A DNA stretch of 37,083 nucleotides from Deltaproteobacteria bacterium (GCA_030655955.1 JAUSOZ010000057.1:1-37083), one strand, 5' to 3'. Shown: positions 18,657 through 30,947, counted from the stretch's first letter. The notes: generated from the sequence alone by a model not told the origin. Made by a program: numbers and translations.

Positions 18657-20315
18657 ATGCGCAGTGACTTGATGAAACAGGGCCTGGAAAAATATCCGCA
18701 TCGGTCCCTCCTCAAGGCCATGGGATTGACCGACCGGGAGATCGACCAGCCCATTATCGGCGTGGCCAATTCCTATAACGAGTTCATCCCCGGGCACATC
18801 CACCTGGACAAGATCACCCAGGCGGCCAAGGCCGGGGTACGCAGCAATGGGGGCACCCCCCTGGAGTTCGGGGTCATCGGCGTCTGCGACGGCCTGGCCA
18901 TGAACCACGCCGGCATGAAATATTCCCTGCCCTCCCGGGAGATCATTGCCGACTCCATCGAGATCATGGCCACGGCCCATCCCGTGGACGGCCTGATCCT
19001 GGTGGCCAATTGTGACAAGATTATGCCCGGCATGCTCATGGGGGCCCTGCGTCTCAACATCCCCGCCATCCTGATTTCCGGCGGGCCCATGCTGGCCGGA
19101 CGCTTTAAGGGCCAGGCGGTGGATTTGATCACGGTCTTTGAAGGAGTCGGGGCGGTGAAGGGCGGGAAAATCAGCGAAGACGAGCTCAAAGAGCTCTCGG
19201 AGTGCGCCTGTCCCGGCTGCGGCTCCTGCGCCGGCATGTTCACCGCCAATTCCATGAACTGCCTGAGCGAGGCTCTGGGCCTGGCCCTGCCCGGCAACGG
19301 CACCATCCCGGCGGTCGCCGCGGCCCGCTACCGCCTGGCCAAGGAAGCCGGCTTCAAGATCATGGAGTTGGTGGCCAAACAGATCCTGCCCCGGGACATC
19401 GCCACCCTCACAGCCTTCAAAAACGCCATGGCGGTGGATATGGCCCTGGGCTGTTCCACCAACACCGTGCTCCACGTGCCGGCCATCGCCCGGGAAGCCG
19501 GGATCGAGTTGTCCCTGGACCTGTTCAACGAGATCAGCGTCAAGACTCCGCACCTGTGCTCCATGAGCCCCGGCGGGGTCCACCACATGCAGGACCTGGA
19601 CGCGGCCGGCGGCGTCCCCGCGGTCATGGCCGTCCTCATGGAGGCCGGCCTGGTGGACGGGTCCCCGGTTACCGCCACCGGCGCCACCGTGGCGGAAAAC
19701 CTGGCGCCGGTCCGGGTTTTGGACCCCAGCGTCATCCATCCCCTCACCAACCCCTATCACGCCCAGGGCGGCATTGCCATTCTGAAGGGCAACCTGGCGC
19801 CGGACGGCGCGGTGGTCAAACAATCGGCGGTTGACCCCCAGATGCTGGTCAATGAAGGAAGCGCCCGGGTCTTTGAGTCCGAAGATGAAGCCACCGGGGC
19901 TATCCTGGAAGGCCGCATTAAACCCGGCGACATCGTGGTCATCCGCTACGAAGGCCCTAAGGGCGGCCCGGGCATGCGGGAGATGCTCACCCCCACCTCG
20001 GCCATCGCCGGCATGGGCCTGGACAAGGAAGTGGCGCTGTTGACCGACGGCCGCTTCAGCGGCGGGACGAGAGGCGCGGCCATCGGCCACATCTCGCCGG
20101 AGGCCACGGAGGGCGGCCCCATCGCCCTGGTCAACGAGGGCGACCGCATCAGGATCGATATCCCGGCCAAGACCCTGACCCTGTTGGTGGACGACGCCGA
20201 GCTGGCCCGCCGCCGGCAGACCTGGCAGCCTCCGGAGCCCAAGATCAAATCCGGGTATCTGTCCCGCTACAGCCGCCTGGTGAGCTCCGGCAGCCAGGGC
20301 GCAGTATGTAAGTGA
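18657..20315 (+). CDS. ilvD: Dihydroxy-acid dehydratase
   Basis: [77 protein letters not shown]. Confidence 0.97.
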   Translation: MRSDLMKQGLEKYPHRSLLKAMGLTDREIDQPIIGVANSYNEFIPGHIHLDKITQAAKAGVRSNGGTPLEFGVIGVCDGLAMNHAGMKYSLPSREIIADSIEIMATAHPVDGLILVANCDKIMPGMLMGALRLNIPAILISGGPMLAGRFKGQAVDLITVFEGVGAVKGGKISEDELKELSECACPGCGSCAGMFTANSMNCLSEALGLALPGNGTIPAVAAARYRLAKEAGFKIMELVAKQILPRDIATLTAFKNAMAVDMALGCSTNTVLHVPAIAREAGIELSLDLFNEISVKTPHLCSMSPGGVHHMQDLDAAGGVPAVMAVLMEAGLVDGSPVTATGATVAENLAPVRVLDPSVIHPLTNPYHAQGGIAILKGNLAPDGAVVKQSAVDPQMLVNEGSARVFESEDEATGAILEGRIKPGDIVVIRYEGPKGGPGMREMLTPTSAIAGMGLDKEVALLTDGRFSGGTRGAAIGHISPEATEGGPIALVNEGDRIRIDIPAKTLTLLVDDAELARRRQTWQPPEPKIKSGYLSRYSRLVSSGSQGAVCK

Positions 20316-20321
20316 GCCATC

Positions 20322-20356
20322 TTTCTGGTTCCCAAGTTGAACTTGGGAACCAGAAA
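20322..20356. repeat. Perfect 17-bp-arm palindrome downstream of ilvD
   Basis: TTTCTGGTTCCCAAGTT-g-AACTTGGGAACCAGAAA; no downstream T-run on the + strand, so not a canonical terminator for ilvD. Confidence 0.8.
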
Positions 20357-20371
20357 AACGATGAATAGTTG

Positions 20372-20425
20372 GTAGGGCGGGCGTCCTCGCCCGCCAGGCG
20401 GTCCGCACAGGCTAGAAAGCCTGTG
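20372..20425. repeat. Dispersed GC-rich palindromic repeats (GTAGGGCGGGCG.. and CACAGGCT..AGCCTGTG families)
   Basis: GTAGGGCGGGCGTCCTCGCCCGCC (20372-20395) and CACAGGCTAGAAAGCCTGTG (20406-20425); relatives at about 7004, 22106 and 34607-34660. Confidence 0.7.
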
Positions 20426-20758
20426 CCACCGGAGGAACTTTCCGAAGGCAGGGCTTGGAAAGCAGAATAAAAATGTCAGGGCGACCCATTGGGCCGCCCT
20501 CTAAACAAATTTTAATAAACATTACATTGTGAATGTCAACCGGACCATGAAAAAAACCTGTCCATCCGACTCGCTTTTCGACAAGGTTCCGGAGCCGGTC
20601 CGGGATCGACTACGGATAACCCGGTGACCGCTGCAAGATAGGAAAGATTCTCTGTAGATAAGTATATGAGTAAAAATAGCTAGTTATTTTACTTATCAAC
20701 CAACCGCTGGCTGCTTATTAAAACTACTAGATTTCTAATCCTTTAGGAGAAAAGCACT

Positions 20759-21943
20759 ATGCGCCTGAAGATCGATCGGGAAACCTTGTTGAGGGGAGTG
20801 GGACGAACCCTGGGAGTAGTGGACCGCCGGGGCACCATGCCCATCCTGGCCAATTTTCTCCTGCAAACCGATGAAAACCGGGTGATCATTTCCGCCACCG
20901 ACCTGGAGGTAAGCTTCCGGGGCTTCTACCCGGCGGAAGTGCAAGAGCACGGGGCCCTCACGGTTCAGGCCCACTACCTCTATAATCTGATCAAGGAGCT
21001 GCCTGGGGAGACCCTGGAACTTGAGGGCACGGAAAATTCCAACCTGAAGATCCAGATGGGGGATGCCCGGTACCAGCTCCATGGCCTGCCGGCGGACCAG
21101 TTTCCCCCGGTGCCGGAGATCACCGACCAGGAACTGGTGCAGGTGGAGAGCGGCATGGTCAAGGAGATGATCGAAAAGACCATCTTTTCGGTTTCGGCCG
21201 ACGACCTCCAGTACCACCTCTCCAGCATCTTTTGGGAGCGGGTGGGAATTCCGCGCCTTGACCCGGCGCCGGACCCACCCCTGGAGGAAGGAGCAGAACC
21301 TGAACTGGACTACTGGCTACGCCTGATCTCCACCGACGGCCACCGCCTCACCCTGATTGAACGCCCCCTGGCGGAATCGGGCCAGTTTCCCATGGATAAA
21401 GGCATCCTCATCCCCCGGAAAGGCATGGCGGAGGTCATCCGCTTCCTGGCCGAGGAAGAAAAGGTCTCCCTGGGCCTGGGCAAACAGAGCCTGGCGCTGA
21501 AAGCGGACGACCGCTACCTCTTCATCCGGCTCTTAACGGACAAGAAATTTCCGGACTACCGCCGCATCATCCCCGAGAGCTTCACCTACCGCTTCGCCAT
21601 CAACCGGCGGGTCTTGTTCGACACCATCCGGCGGATTGCGCTGTTGTCCACCGAGCGCTTTAAAGGCGTGATCTTAAAGCTCATGCCCGACCACCTGGAA
21701 GTCACCTTCAACAACCCGGAAGTGGGCGAAGGCCGGGAAGTGGTGGGCCTGCTTATGGAACAGGGTGACGCCGGGGGCCTCCCCATGGAGATCGGTTTCA
21801 ACGCCCGGTACTTTCTGGAGCCCTTGAACGCCATCGCCAGCGACATGGTACTCCTCCAGGTCAACGAAAAGGACCGCCCCTGCTGCCTGGTGGACCAGAC
21901 GGACCCCCATTATCTCAGCATTATTATGCCCATGAGCCTTTAA
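20759..21943 (+). CDS. dnaN: DNA polymerase III subunit beta (sliding clamp)
   Basis: MPILANFLLQTDENRVIISATDLEVSFRG; GDARYQLHGLPADQFPPVPE; STDGHRLTLIE; C-terminal YLSIIMPMSL. Confidence 0.96.
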   Translation: MRLKIDRETLLRGVGRTLGVVDRRGTMPILANFLLQTDENRVIISATDLEVSFRGFYPAEVQEHGALTVQAHYLYNLIKELPGETLELEGTENSNLKIQMGDARYQLHGLPADQFPPVPEITDQELVQVESGMVKEMIEKTIFSVSADDLQYHLSSIFWERVGIPRLDPAPDPPLEEGAEPELDYWLRLISTDGHRLTLIERPLAESGQFPMDKGILIPRKGMAEVIRFLAEEEKVSLGLGKQSLALKADDRYLFIRLLTDKKFPDYRRIIPESFTYRFAINRRVLFDTIRRIALLSTERFKGVILKLMPDHLEVTFNNPEVGEGREVVGLLMEQGDAGGLPMEIGFNARYFLEPLNAIASDMVLLQVNEKDRPCCLVDQTDPHYLSIIMPMSL

Positions 21944-22064
21944 AAACAGGTTCCAGGTTCTGGGTTTTAGGTTTTAGGTTCTGGGGTTGGGCGGGTAGGG
22001 CGGGCATTGTCCGCCATGCGAGGATCAGCGGGTAGGGTGCGCACCGCGCACCATGGGTTTGTTC

Positions 22065-22125
22065 CGAAAAGTTTTTAGTGGCGCCGGCATCTTGCCGGTG
22101 CGATGCACAGGCTGGAAGCCTGTGC
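22065..22125. repeat. 61-bp dispersed composite repeat, copy 1
   Basis: 57/61 identical by eye to the reverse complement of 34641-34701. Confidence 0.85.
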
Positions 22126-22289
22126 TACCAAAGCCCGCCATGCGAGGATCAATGGAAGTTTTTGTAGGGTGCGTCCTACGCACCATAGCTGCACGATTAT
22201 GGCGGGCACGGAGGCCCACCCCACCGAACTTTTCATGCTTTATAGGTGGCGCCAAGACCCATAAAAAACTGCCCTGATAAGAGAACCGT

Positions 22290-22739
22290 ATGGAAGATAA
22301 TAAAGCCTTAAAACGTTTCGGCGAGCTCGTCGGTTATACCGCGGCGGATTTAAAACATTTTGAGCCCGGGGACCCCCGGCTGCGCCAGATGGAGCGGCTG
22401 GGCCGGGCCGCGGCCCGCTATTCCATCGCCGTCGAGGTGGTTGGGGCCCGGAACTGCAATTCGGGGTACCAGGAGGGCGATAAATTTATCCTGGACGTGG
22501 ACGGCAATTTCATCACTAAATTCTGTCCCTCCCGACTGTGTGTTTACGCCATCTCGCAGTTGGCGGTGCCGGTGGCCCTGATCAACGAGCGCCTGAGCGA
22601 AGGCCTGGACCCCAACCAGTTTCATTTCATGCACCAGGTCCGCTGCCTGGACGTGGGCGTCGCCTGCGGCGGCTACGGCGAGGTGAGGTTCGAGGTCAAG
22701 GTGGTGCCCCGGGTTAAGGAGTCGAAGCCGCGCCCGTAA
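22290..22739 (+). CDS. TIGR04076-like small protein
   Basis: YSIAVEVVGARNCNSGYQEGDKFILDVDGNFI...CPSRLCVYAISQL...RCLDVG...VRFEVKVVP. Confidence 0.6.
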   Translation: MEDNKALKRFGELVGYTAADLKHFEPGDPRLRQMERLGRAAARYSIAVEVVGARNCNSGYQEGDKFILDVDGNFITKFCPSRLCVYAISQLAVPVALINERLSEGLDPNQFHFMHQVRCLDVGVACGGYGEVRFEVKVVPRVKESKPRP

Positions 22740-22793
22740 GAAACGCCGGCTGGACACAGGCCACCAGATATTCCGCCCACCGGAGACCACCTC

Positions 22794-23249
22794 ATGGCCC
22801 GTATCGCGATTCTCACCTGTTCAAATTGCACCCAGGACAGTAACTGCGCTTCCGTGGTCTGTCTGGGCGATATGCGCAAACGCCGGGGGTTTTTCCAGTC
22901 GTACCCTCAGGATGAGCCGCTGGATTTAATCGGCATGATTAATTGCGCCGGCTGCCCCACGCTGGCGGCGCCGGAAAAAATTCTCAAACGAGTCCGGGCG
23001 GTGGCCGAGTTCCGCCTGGACGCCCTCCACCTGTCCTTCTGTATGGTGACCCTCTGTCCCTTTATCAAAGCCTATACGGCATTGATAAAACGTGAGTTTC
23101 CTGGTATAATTCTCGTGATGGGGACCCATAGACCGGCGGATCGCGACCGCTTCCAGCAGGGGGTCAAAGAGCTGCTGTGCCAGACCATAGCGGCGCCCCA
23201 GACCATGAATGATTTGATCCGGGGAACCTTAAAGATTCCCCAGGAGTGA
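22794..23249 (+). CDS. CGGC-domain-like cysteine-rich protein
   Basis: MARIAILTCSNCTQDSNCASVVCLGDMRKRRGFFQSY...LIGMINCAGCPT...HLSFCMVTLCP. Confidence 0.75.
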   Translation: MARIAILTCSNCTQDSNCASVVCLGDMRKRRGFFQSYPQDEPLDLIGMINCAGCPTLAAPEKILKRVRAVAEFRLDALHLSFCMVTLCPFIKAYTALIKREFPGIILVMGTHRPADRDRFQQGVKELLCQTIAAPQTMNDLIRGTLKIPQE

Positions 23250-23270
23250 TGATTTTTTTAAGAGGAGTAA

Positions 23271-25721
<2,451 letters not shown>

Positions 25722-25791
25722 CATCTAACGTAACCAGGAGCGAGACCTCTGCTTGCATCCATAACCCCTCACTGCTTAAGGAGGCAACACC

Positions 25792-26196
25792 ATGCAGCGC
25801 AAGGCCAGCTTTAAAATTTATGTCACCCGCCGGGAAATGCTTGCGGTGGGCGATGTCCCGGACCACAGTCTGATGCTCACCGAGATGGAAGGGGAGCCCA
25901 TTAATTACACTCCCGGGGTGGCCGGGGAATTTGTCTCCCGCCGCAGCGTCGGCTTCCACGATCGCGTCAAAGGCGACGGGGCGATGACGGGTTATGCCAC
26001 CACCATCTACCAGAACGGCGCGGTTTACTCCCGCTTTCAGGGGGAAAAGAAGGGCGCCGCGACCACGGGCAAATGGGAGGTTTACAAAGGCATCGGCAAG
26101 CTGAGCTCCCTCAAGGGGTCGGGCACCTTTGTGGTCAAGCCTTCCGACAAGCACGGCGAATTTGTCCTGGATATGGAAGGAACTTACGACTTGTAG
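25792..26196 (+). CDS. Conserved hypothetical protein
   Basis: 134-aa ORF with ATG after AAGGAGG (ctgcttaaggaggcaacaccATG); GY[AT]TTIYQNGAVYSRFQGE...GTFVVKPSDKHGEFVLDMEGTY. Confidence 0.7.
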   Translation: MQRKASFKIYVTRREMLAVGDVPDHSLMLTEMEGEPINYTPGVAGEFVSRRSVGFHDRVKGDGAMTGYATTIYQNGAVYSRFQGEKKGAATTGKWEVYKGIGKLSSLKGSGTFVVKPSDKHGEFVLDMEGTYDL

Positions 26197-26393
26197 GGCA
26201 TAAAGCGCCTTCCTGGTGGCGGTCCCCCCAATCCAGCCTCTCCCACGAGAGATTTCGGGTGGGGGAGGCCGTGGGGGCGGTGAGCGCACCGCCCCTGCCA
26301 CTTTGGCGCCTGTCGGCACGGGTGAAAATCTCTGGAGGCCGCGTCTTAACGCCTAGCGGTTTCCACACTCTAACAGTCAGGAGGTGACGCAGA

Positions 26394-26759
26394 ATGTCCG
26401 ATAAAACGTGCGCCAAGTGCGGCGACGCCTATGATCCAGCCGAGGCCAAGGAATACCTGGGCCAGATGCTCTGCGAAGATTGTTACCTGGACGCCATGAG
26501 TCCCGTCAAGGTCTGCGACCCCTGGGCGGTGCACACGGCCAAGAGCCTCAAGGACCTCCCGGGGGGGCACGATTTGAGCCCGATGCAGCAAAAGCTTTAT
26601 GACCTGGTGAAAGAAAAAGGCGAGGTGCCGATTCCCGAGGCCGCCGCCCACCTGGGGCTGACCGAAGATGAGCTGCGCCGGGAGTTTGCACCGCTGCGCC
26701 ACATGGAAAAGCTTCGGGGTTGCAAGAAGGACGATATCATCCACCTCACCCTGTTTTGA
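26394..26759 (+). CDS. Small zinc-ribbon plus winged-helix-like protein
   Basis: CAKCGDAYDPAEAKEYLGQMLCEDCY, then an HTH-like region LYDLVKEKGEVPIPEAAAHLGLTEDELRREFAPLRHMEKL. Confidence 0.7.
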   Translation: MSDKTCAKCGDAYDPAEAKEYLGQMLCEDCYLDAMSPVKVCDPWAVHTAKSLKDLPGGHDLSPMQQKLYDLVKEKGEVPIPEAAAHLGLTEDELRREFAPLRHMEKLRGCKKDDIIHLTLF

Positions 26760-27310
26760 CCTCCGAGCCCACCGACCTTGATTATGCGCTGCTCCGGCGG
26801 GTGGCCCGGGGAGACCAGGCCGCCCTGGCGGAACTCATCCGCCGCCACCAGGGGCGTCTCTACCAGGTAGCCTACCGCTTGCTGAAGGACCCCCTGGAGG
26901 CGGAAGACGCCTTACAAGAGGTCTTTCTCAAGGTCTACGAGCACGCCCACCGCTTCGAACCCCAGGCGACCGTGAGCGCCTGGCTGCACCGCATCACCGC
27001 CAACCACTGCCTGAACCTCCTGAGGCGGCGGCACCCCCAGGAATCCCTGGACCAGGAGGGTGCTCCCAGCCCGGCCGATCCCGGGGCCTCGCCCCTCCAG
27101 AACCTGGAGGAGCAGGAACTGAGCCGCCGGCTGGAGCAGCTCCTGGACGCCCTGCCGGAAAACCAGCGCCGGGCTTTGGTCCTGAAGCGCTTCGCCGGGC
27201 TCTCCTACCAGGAGATCGGCGAGGAAATGGGCCTCAGCCCCCAGGCGGTGGACGGCTTGCTGAAGCGGGCCCGGCAGTTCCTGAAAAAGGCCCTGCAGGA
27301 TTATTTATGA
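26756..27310 (+). CDS. ECF RNA polymerase sigma factor (sigma-24 type)
   Basis: LLRRVARGDQAALAELIRRHQGRLYQVAYRLLKDPLEAEDALQEVFLKVYEHAHRFEP...LPENQRRALVLKRFAGLSYQEIGEEMGLSPQAVDGLLKRARQFL. A TTG at 26756 overlapping the upstream TGA is a plausible start; 26720 is the maximal ORF. Confidence 0.93.
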   Translation: MTSEPTDLDYALLRRVARGDQAALAELIRRHQGRLYQVAYRLLKDPLEAEDALQEVFLKVYEHAHRFEPQATVSAWLHRITANHCLNLLRRRHPQESLDQEGAPSPADPGASPLQNLEEQELSRRLEQLLDALPENQRRALVLKRFAGLSYQEIGEEMGLSPQAVDGLLKRARQFLKKALQDYL

Positions 27311-27385
27311 GGCTGCGGGGTCAGGTTTGGCAGAGGTTCGCCAAAAGTTTACACTCAACCACCACTTTCATATTAAGATAACCCC

Positions 27386-30300
27386 ATGCAGATCCAGGAG
27401 CTGCTCACCCCGGAGAACATCGAACTCAACTTCGCCCCGCTCCCGCCAGAGGTTTGGCCGGCCCTCATCGCCCTGGTCCGCTCCCGGGCCGCCCTATCGG
27501 GGGCGCCGGATGATTTTGAGGCCGAAGAATTGCACCTCCTCCATGGCCACCTGAACGAAGGGTTGGCCATCCTGCACAATCTCTCCGCCGCCGTGGACCG
27601 GATCCTCCTCATCCTGGCCCTGGCCCCTGGCGGGGTGACGCTTCAGGGACAGTCCTGCCGGGTGCTGGCGGTGCTGATTTCGCCCCTGAAGGACAGCGGC
27701 GCCCATATCCAGGTTCTCTCCCGCCTCACGTCCCTCTTGCGCAACCGCAGCTTTCGGGAAGAACTGCTGACGAAAGGCAGCCCTCAAGAGATCATCCGGG
27801 CCGTCAGGCGACAGGAGCAGTCGGGCCACGAGAACTACTGGGTCCTCTCCCGGGACGAAATCATCGAAGAGCTGCAAACGAACCTCCAGGGCCTGACCCC
27901 GGGTGAAGCCCGGCGGCGTCTCACCGAGACCGGCCCCAACCGCATCCAGCGCCTGCGGCGCCGGTCCCTTATTCTGCGATTCGGGGCCAATTTCGTCAAC
28001 CTCTTTGCCCTGCTGCTTTGGGCGGCCTCGGGCTTTGCCTGGCTGGCGGGCATGACGGAGCTGGCCGCGGCCATCCCCCTGGTCATTTTAATTAACGCGG
28101 TCTTCAGCTTCTGGCAGGAGTATCGGGCCGAGAAGGCCATTGAGGCCCTAGAGAAGCTCTTGCCGGCGCGTAGCCGACTGGTGCGCAATGGGCAGGTGAC
28201 GGAAGTGGAGGCCGGGGAGATTGTCCCCGGGGACATCATCCTCCTGGAGGCGGGGGACCAGATCCCCGCGGATGCCCGCCTCATCGAGGCCGAGGATTTT
28301 CGGGCGGACAACAGCGCCCTCACCGGGGAGTCGCTCCCGGCCTACAAGGTGGCCGACCCGGTGAGCGACGGCCAGGAATTCCTCTGGAACGAAATGCCCA
28401 ACCTGGTGTTTGCCGGCACTGCGGCGCTCTCCGGCTCTGCCAAGGGAGTGGTCATTGCCACCGGCATGGACACCCAGTTGGGCAACATCGCCTCCCTGAC
28501 CCAGGAGGTGCCCGAGCAGCCCAGCCCCCTGCAAAAAGAGATGCGGGTGGTGGCCAGGGTGGTGGCGGCCATCGCCTGCTCCATGGGGGTCATCTTTTTC
28601 CTGATGGGTGTGTTGACCGGCAAACTCACGGTCGTCAACGGCTTTGTTTTCGCCATCGGCATGATCGTGGCCTTCGTGCCCGAAGGTCTCCTTCCCACCC
28701 TGAGCCTCTCCCTGGCCCTGGCGGGCCAGCGCATGGCCGGCAAGAATGCCCTGGTGAAGAAGCTCTCGGCGGTGGAGACCCTGGGGGCTGCCACCGTCAT
28801 CTGCACCGACAAGACCGGCACTCTCACCACCAATGAAATTATGGTGCAACATATCAGGTTGGGGGGCGACCTCCTCAGCGTCACCGGCTCCGGCTTCAAG
28901 GTTCAGGGCCGACTGGAACTGGCCGGAGAGTCGCTGCCGCCGGAGAAACTTGCCAGCCCCCTCCTGGAGTTATTCCTGACCGGCGCCATCCTGTGCAATA
29001 ATGCTTCCCTGGCTGCGGTGGGCGAAGGGGTGGTGGGCGACCCCACCGAGGCGGCGCTCCTGGTGCTGGCGGCCAAGGCGGGGCGAAACCAGGAGGAAAT
29101 CCGGCGGCAGCAGCCCCGGGTCCAGGTCTTCCCGTTTGAGTCGGTGCGCAAACGCATGAGCACCATCAATGCCTCTTCGGGGGGGGCGAGGCGCTGCTGG
29201 GTGAAAGGGGCCCCCGATACCCTGATTCCCCGGTGCAGCACCATCACCGACTGGGACGGCAGCCGCCGCCCCCTCACGGCCGGGGACCGGACCAGCCTGA
29301 TCCAGGTGTTGAATGACCTGGCCCAACAGGGCCTCCGGCTCCTGGCCCTGGCCGGGAAGGAAGTGGAGACCGGGGTGCAGCTGACCCAGACCCAGGCGGA
29401 AAGTGATCTCAGCTTTCTGGGGATCACCGGGATGATTGACCCGCCCCGGCCCGAGGTCCCCGCGGCTATAGAAAAGTGCCGGCGAGCCGGCATTGGCATC
29501 GTCATGGTAACCGGGGATTTCGGGGGCACCGCCCGGGCCGTGGCCCAAGAGATCGGCATGCATCTGGATCAGCGGGTGCCTCTCCTGACCGGGGAACAGG
29601 TCTCCCGCCTGTCGGATGTCCAGCTGCGCCAGCTCCTCAAACGGAAGGGAGATATGATCTTTGCCCGCACCTCGCCGGAAGAGAAGCTGCGCATCGTGGC
29701 GGGCTTGCGGCACCTGGGGGAGATCGTGGCGGTCACCGGCGACGGGGTGAATGACGGACCTGCTCTCAAGGCCGCGGACATCGGGGTGGCCATGGGGAAG
29801 CGGGGCACCGAGGTGAGCAAAGAGGCGGCCAGTATGGTGCTGGCGGACGACAACTTCGCCACCATTGTGGCCGCCATCGAAGAAGGCCGGGCGGTCTATG
29901 CCAACATCAAAAAGTTCATTGTCTACATCTTCAACAGTAATATTCCGGAGGCAGTTCCCTTTGTGCTGTTTGTCCTCTTCGGCATCCCGCTGCCCCTGAC
30001 GATCATGCAGATCCTGGCCGTGGACCTGGGCACCGACTTGCTGCCGGGCCTGGCCCTGGGGGCGGAGCCCCCGGAGCCGGGCCTCATGGATCGCCCGCCC
30101 CGCTCCCGGAAAGCCCGCCTGATCGACTGGTCCCTGGCCCGCCGCTTTGTTTTTCTCGGGGTGTTGAATGCCGGGGCCTCTATGGCGGCGTATTTTTTTG
30201 TCTATTTCTCCGCCGGCTGGCGTCCGGGGATGGAGATGGCGGCCAGCGGCCCCCTCTACGCCCAAGCCACCACCATGTGCCTGGGCGGGATCGTCGCCGC

Positions 30301-30580
30301 CCAGATCGGCAACGGTCTGGCTATCCGCACTGAACGGGAGTCCGTCTTTAGGGTGGGGCTCTTCTCCAATCGCTTATTGTTGGTCGGGATTGTCAGCGAA
30401 ATCATGATTTTTCTGGCTTTGAGCTACGTGCCTTTTCTGCAGCGCACCTTCGGCACCGCCCCGTTGGCGGGCAGAGACCTCCTGTTTCTCCTGATTTTCC
30501 CGCCCATCATGCTGGGCGCCGATGAGCTCCGCAAGGCCTGGGGGCGCCGTGGCAGCCGACTTTCGGCGGGGGTCAGTTGA
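27386..30580 (+). CDS. Cation-transporting P-type ATPase (type IIC, Na+,K+-ATPase-like) with N-terminal PTS EIIA(fructose/Ntr)-like domain
   Basis: CTDKTGTLT, PEGLLPTLSLSLALAGQRMAGKNALVKKLSAVETLG, GDGVNDGPALKAADIG, NSNIPEAVPFVLF...LAVDLGTDLLPGLALG. N-terminus GLAILHNLSAAVDR...VLISPLKDSGAHIQVLSRLTSLLRNRSFREELLTKGSPQEIIRAV. Confidence 0.93.
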   Translation: MQIQELLTPENIELNFAPLPPEVWPALIALVRSRAALSGAPDDFEAEELHLLHGHLNEGLAILHNLSAAVDRILLILALAPGGVTLQGQSCRVLAVLISPLKDSGAHIQVLSRLTSLLRNRSFREELLTKGSPQEIIRAVRRQEQSGHENYWVLSRDEIIEELQTNLQGLTPGEARRRLTETGPNRIQRLRRRSLILRFGANFVNLFALLLWAASGFAWLAGMTELAAAIPLVILINAVFSFWQEYRAEKAIEALEKLLPARSRLVRNGQVTEVEAGEIVPGDIILLEAGDQIPADARLIEAEDFRADNSALTGESLPAYKVADPVSDGQEFLWNEMPNLVFAGTAALSGSAKGVVIATGMDTQLGNIASLTQEVPEQPSPLQKEMRVVARVVAAIACSMGVIFFLMGVLTGKLTVVNGFVFAIGMIVAFVPEGLLPTLSLSLALAGQRMAGKNALVKKLSAVETLGAATVICTDKTGTLTTNEIMVQHIRLGGDLLSVTGSGFKVQGRLELAGESLPPEKLASPLLELFLTGAILCNNASLAAVGEGVVGDPTEAALLVLAAKAGRNQEEIRRQQPRVQVFPFESVRKRMSTINASSGGARRCWVKGAPDTLIPRCSTITDWDGSRRPLTAGDRTSLIQVLNDLAQQGLRLLALAGKEVETGVQLTQTQAESDLSFLGITGMIDPPRPEVPAAIEKCRRAGIGIVMVTGDFGGTARAVAQEIGMHLDQRVPLLTGEQVSRLSDVQLRQLLKRKGDMIFARTSPEEKLRIVAGLRHLGEIVAVTGDGVNDGPALKAADIGVAMGKRGTEVSKEAASMVLADDNFATIVAAIEEGRAVYANIKKFIVYIFNSNIPEAVPFVLFVLFGIPLPLTIMQILAVDLGTDLLPGLALGAEPPEPGLMDRPPRSRKARLIDWSLARRFVFLGVLNAGASMAAYFFVYFSAGWRPGMEMAASGPLYAQATTMCLGGIVAAQIGNGLAIRTERESVFRVGLFSNRLLLVGIVSEIMIFLALSYVPFLQRTFGTAPLAGRDLLFLLIFPPIMLGADELRKAWGRRGSRLSAGVS

Positions 30581-30605
30581 ACTCGGCTCATGGCTGGCCC
30601 GGCAG

Positions 30606-30635
30606 GCAAAAAATCCCCCGGTGCGCCGGGGGATT
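30606..30635 (-). terminator. Rho-independent terminator of the ferritin-like gene
   Basis: AATCCCCCGG-loop-CCGGGGGATT followed by a T-run when read on the minus strand. Confidence 0.8.
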
Positions 30636-30662
30636 CCTGGATTACCGGTCGCGGCCTTCGCC

Positions 30663-30947
30663 TTACTTCCCGGTGAGCTCCTTGATCTCCTTTTTGGCGT
30701 GCTCCATTTCCTTGACCTGTTCGGCGTCGAAGCGCAACAACATGGTCTGGAATTCCCCCACGTGGGTTTTTTCCTCCCGGGCGATATCCAGCAGGACATT
30801 TTTGATGTCCGGGTCGGTGGCGAGAGCCGCCATCTGCTCATAGAAGTTGATGGCGTCCAGTTCGGCGATGATAGCCGCCCGGAGGATTTCCTGGTTGAGA
30901 TGCGCTTTGGGGACTTTGGTAAAATCCGCCGGCAGTTGTGATAACAT
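30663..30947 (-). CDS. Short ferritin-like (rubrerythrin/encapsulated-ferritin-like) di-iron protein
   Basis: 94 aa; EILRAAIIAELDAINFYEQMAALATDPDIKNVLLDIAREEKTHVGEFQTML has ExxY and EExxH ferritin-type ligands. Confidence 0.85.
   Translation of the reverse strand: MLSQLPADFTKVPKAHLNQEILRAAIIAELDAINFYEQMAALATDPDIKNVLLDIAREEKTHVGEFQTMLLRFDAEQVKEMEHAKKEIKELTGK

Noticed and set aside
18504-20408. 634-aa minus-strand ORF
   Set aside because: Antisense to ilvD; no recognisable domain and His/Gly/Asp-biased composition.
22025-22277. Small ORFs containing GSTGFQPVHRTGKMPAP or AGILPVRCTGWKPV
   Set aside because: They are translations of dispersed palindromic repeats, not genes; the same signature recurs at 34400-34818.
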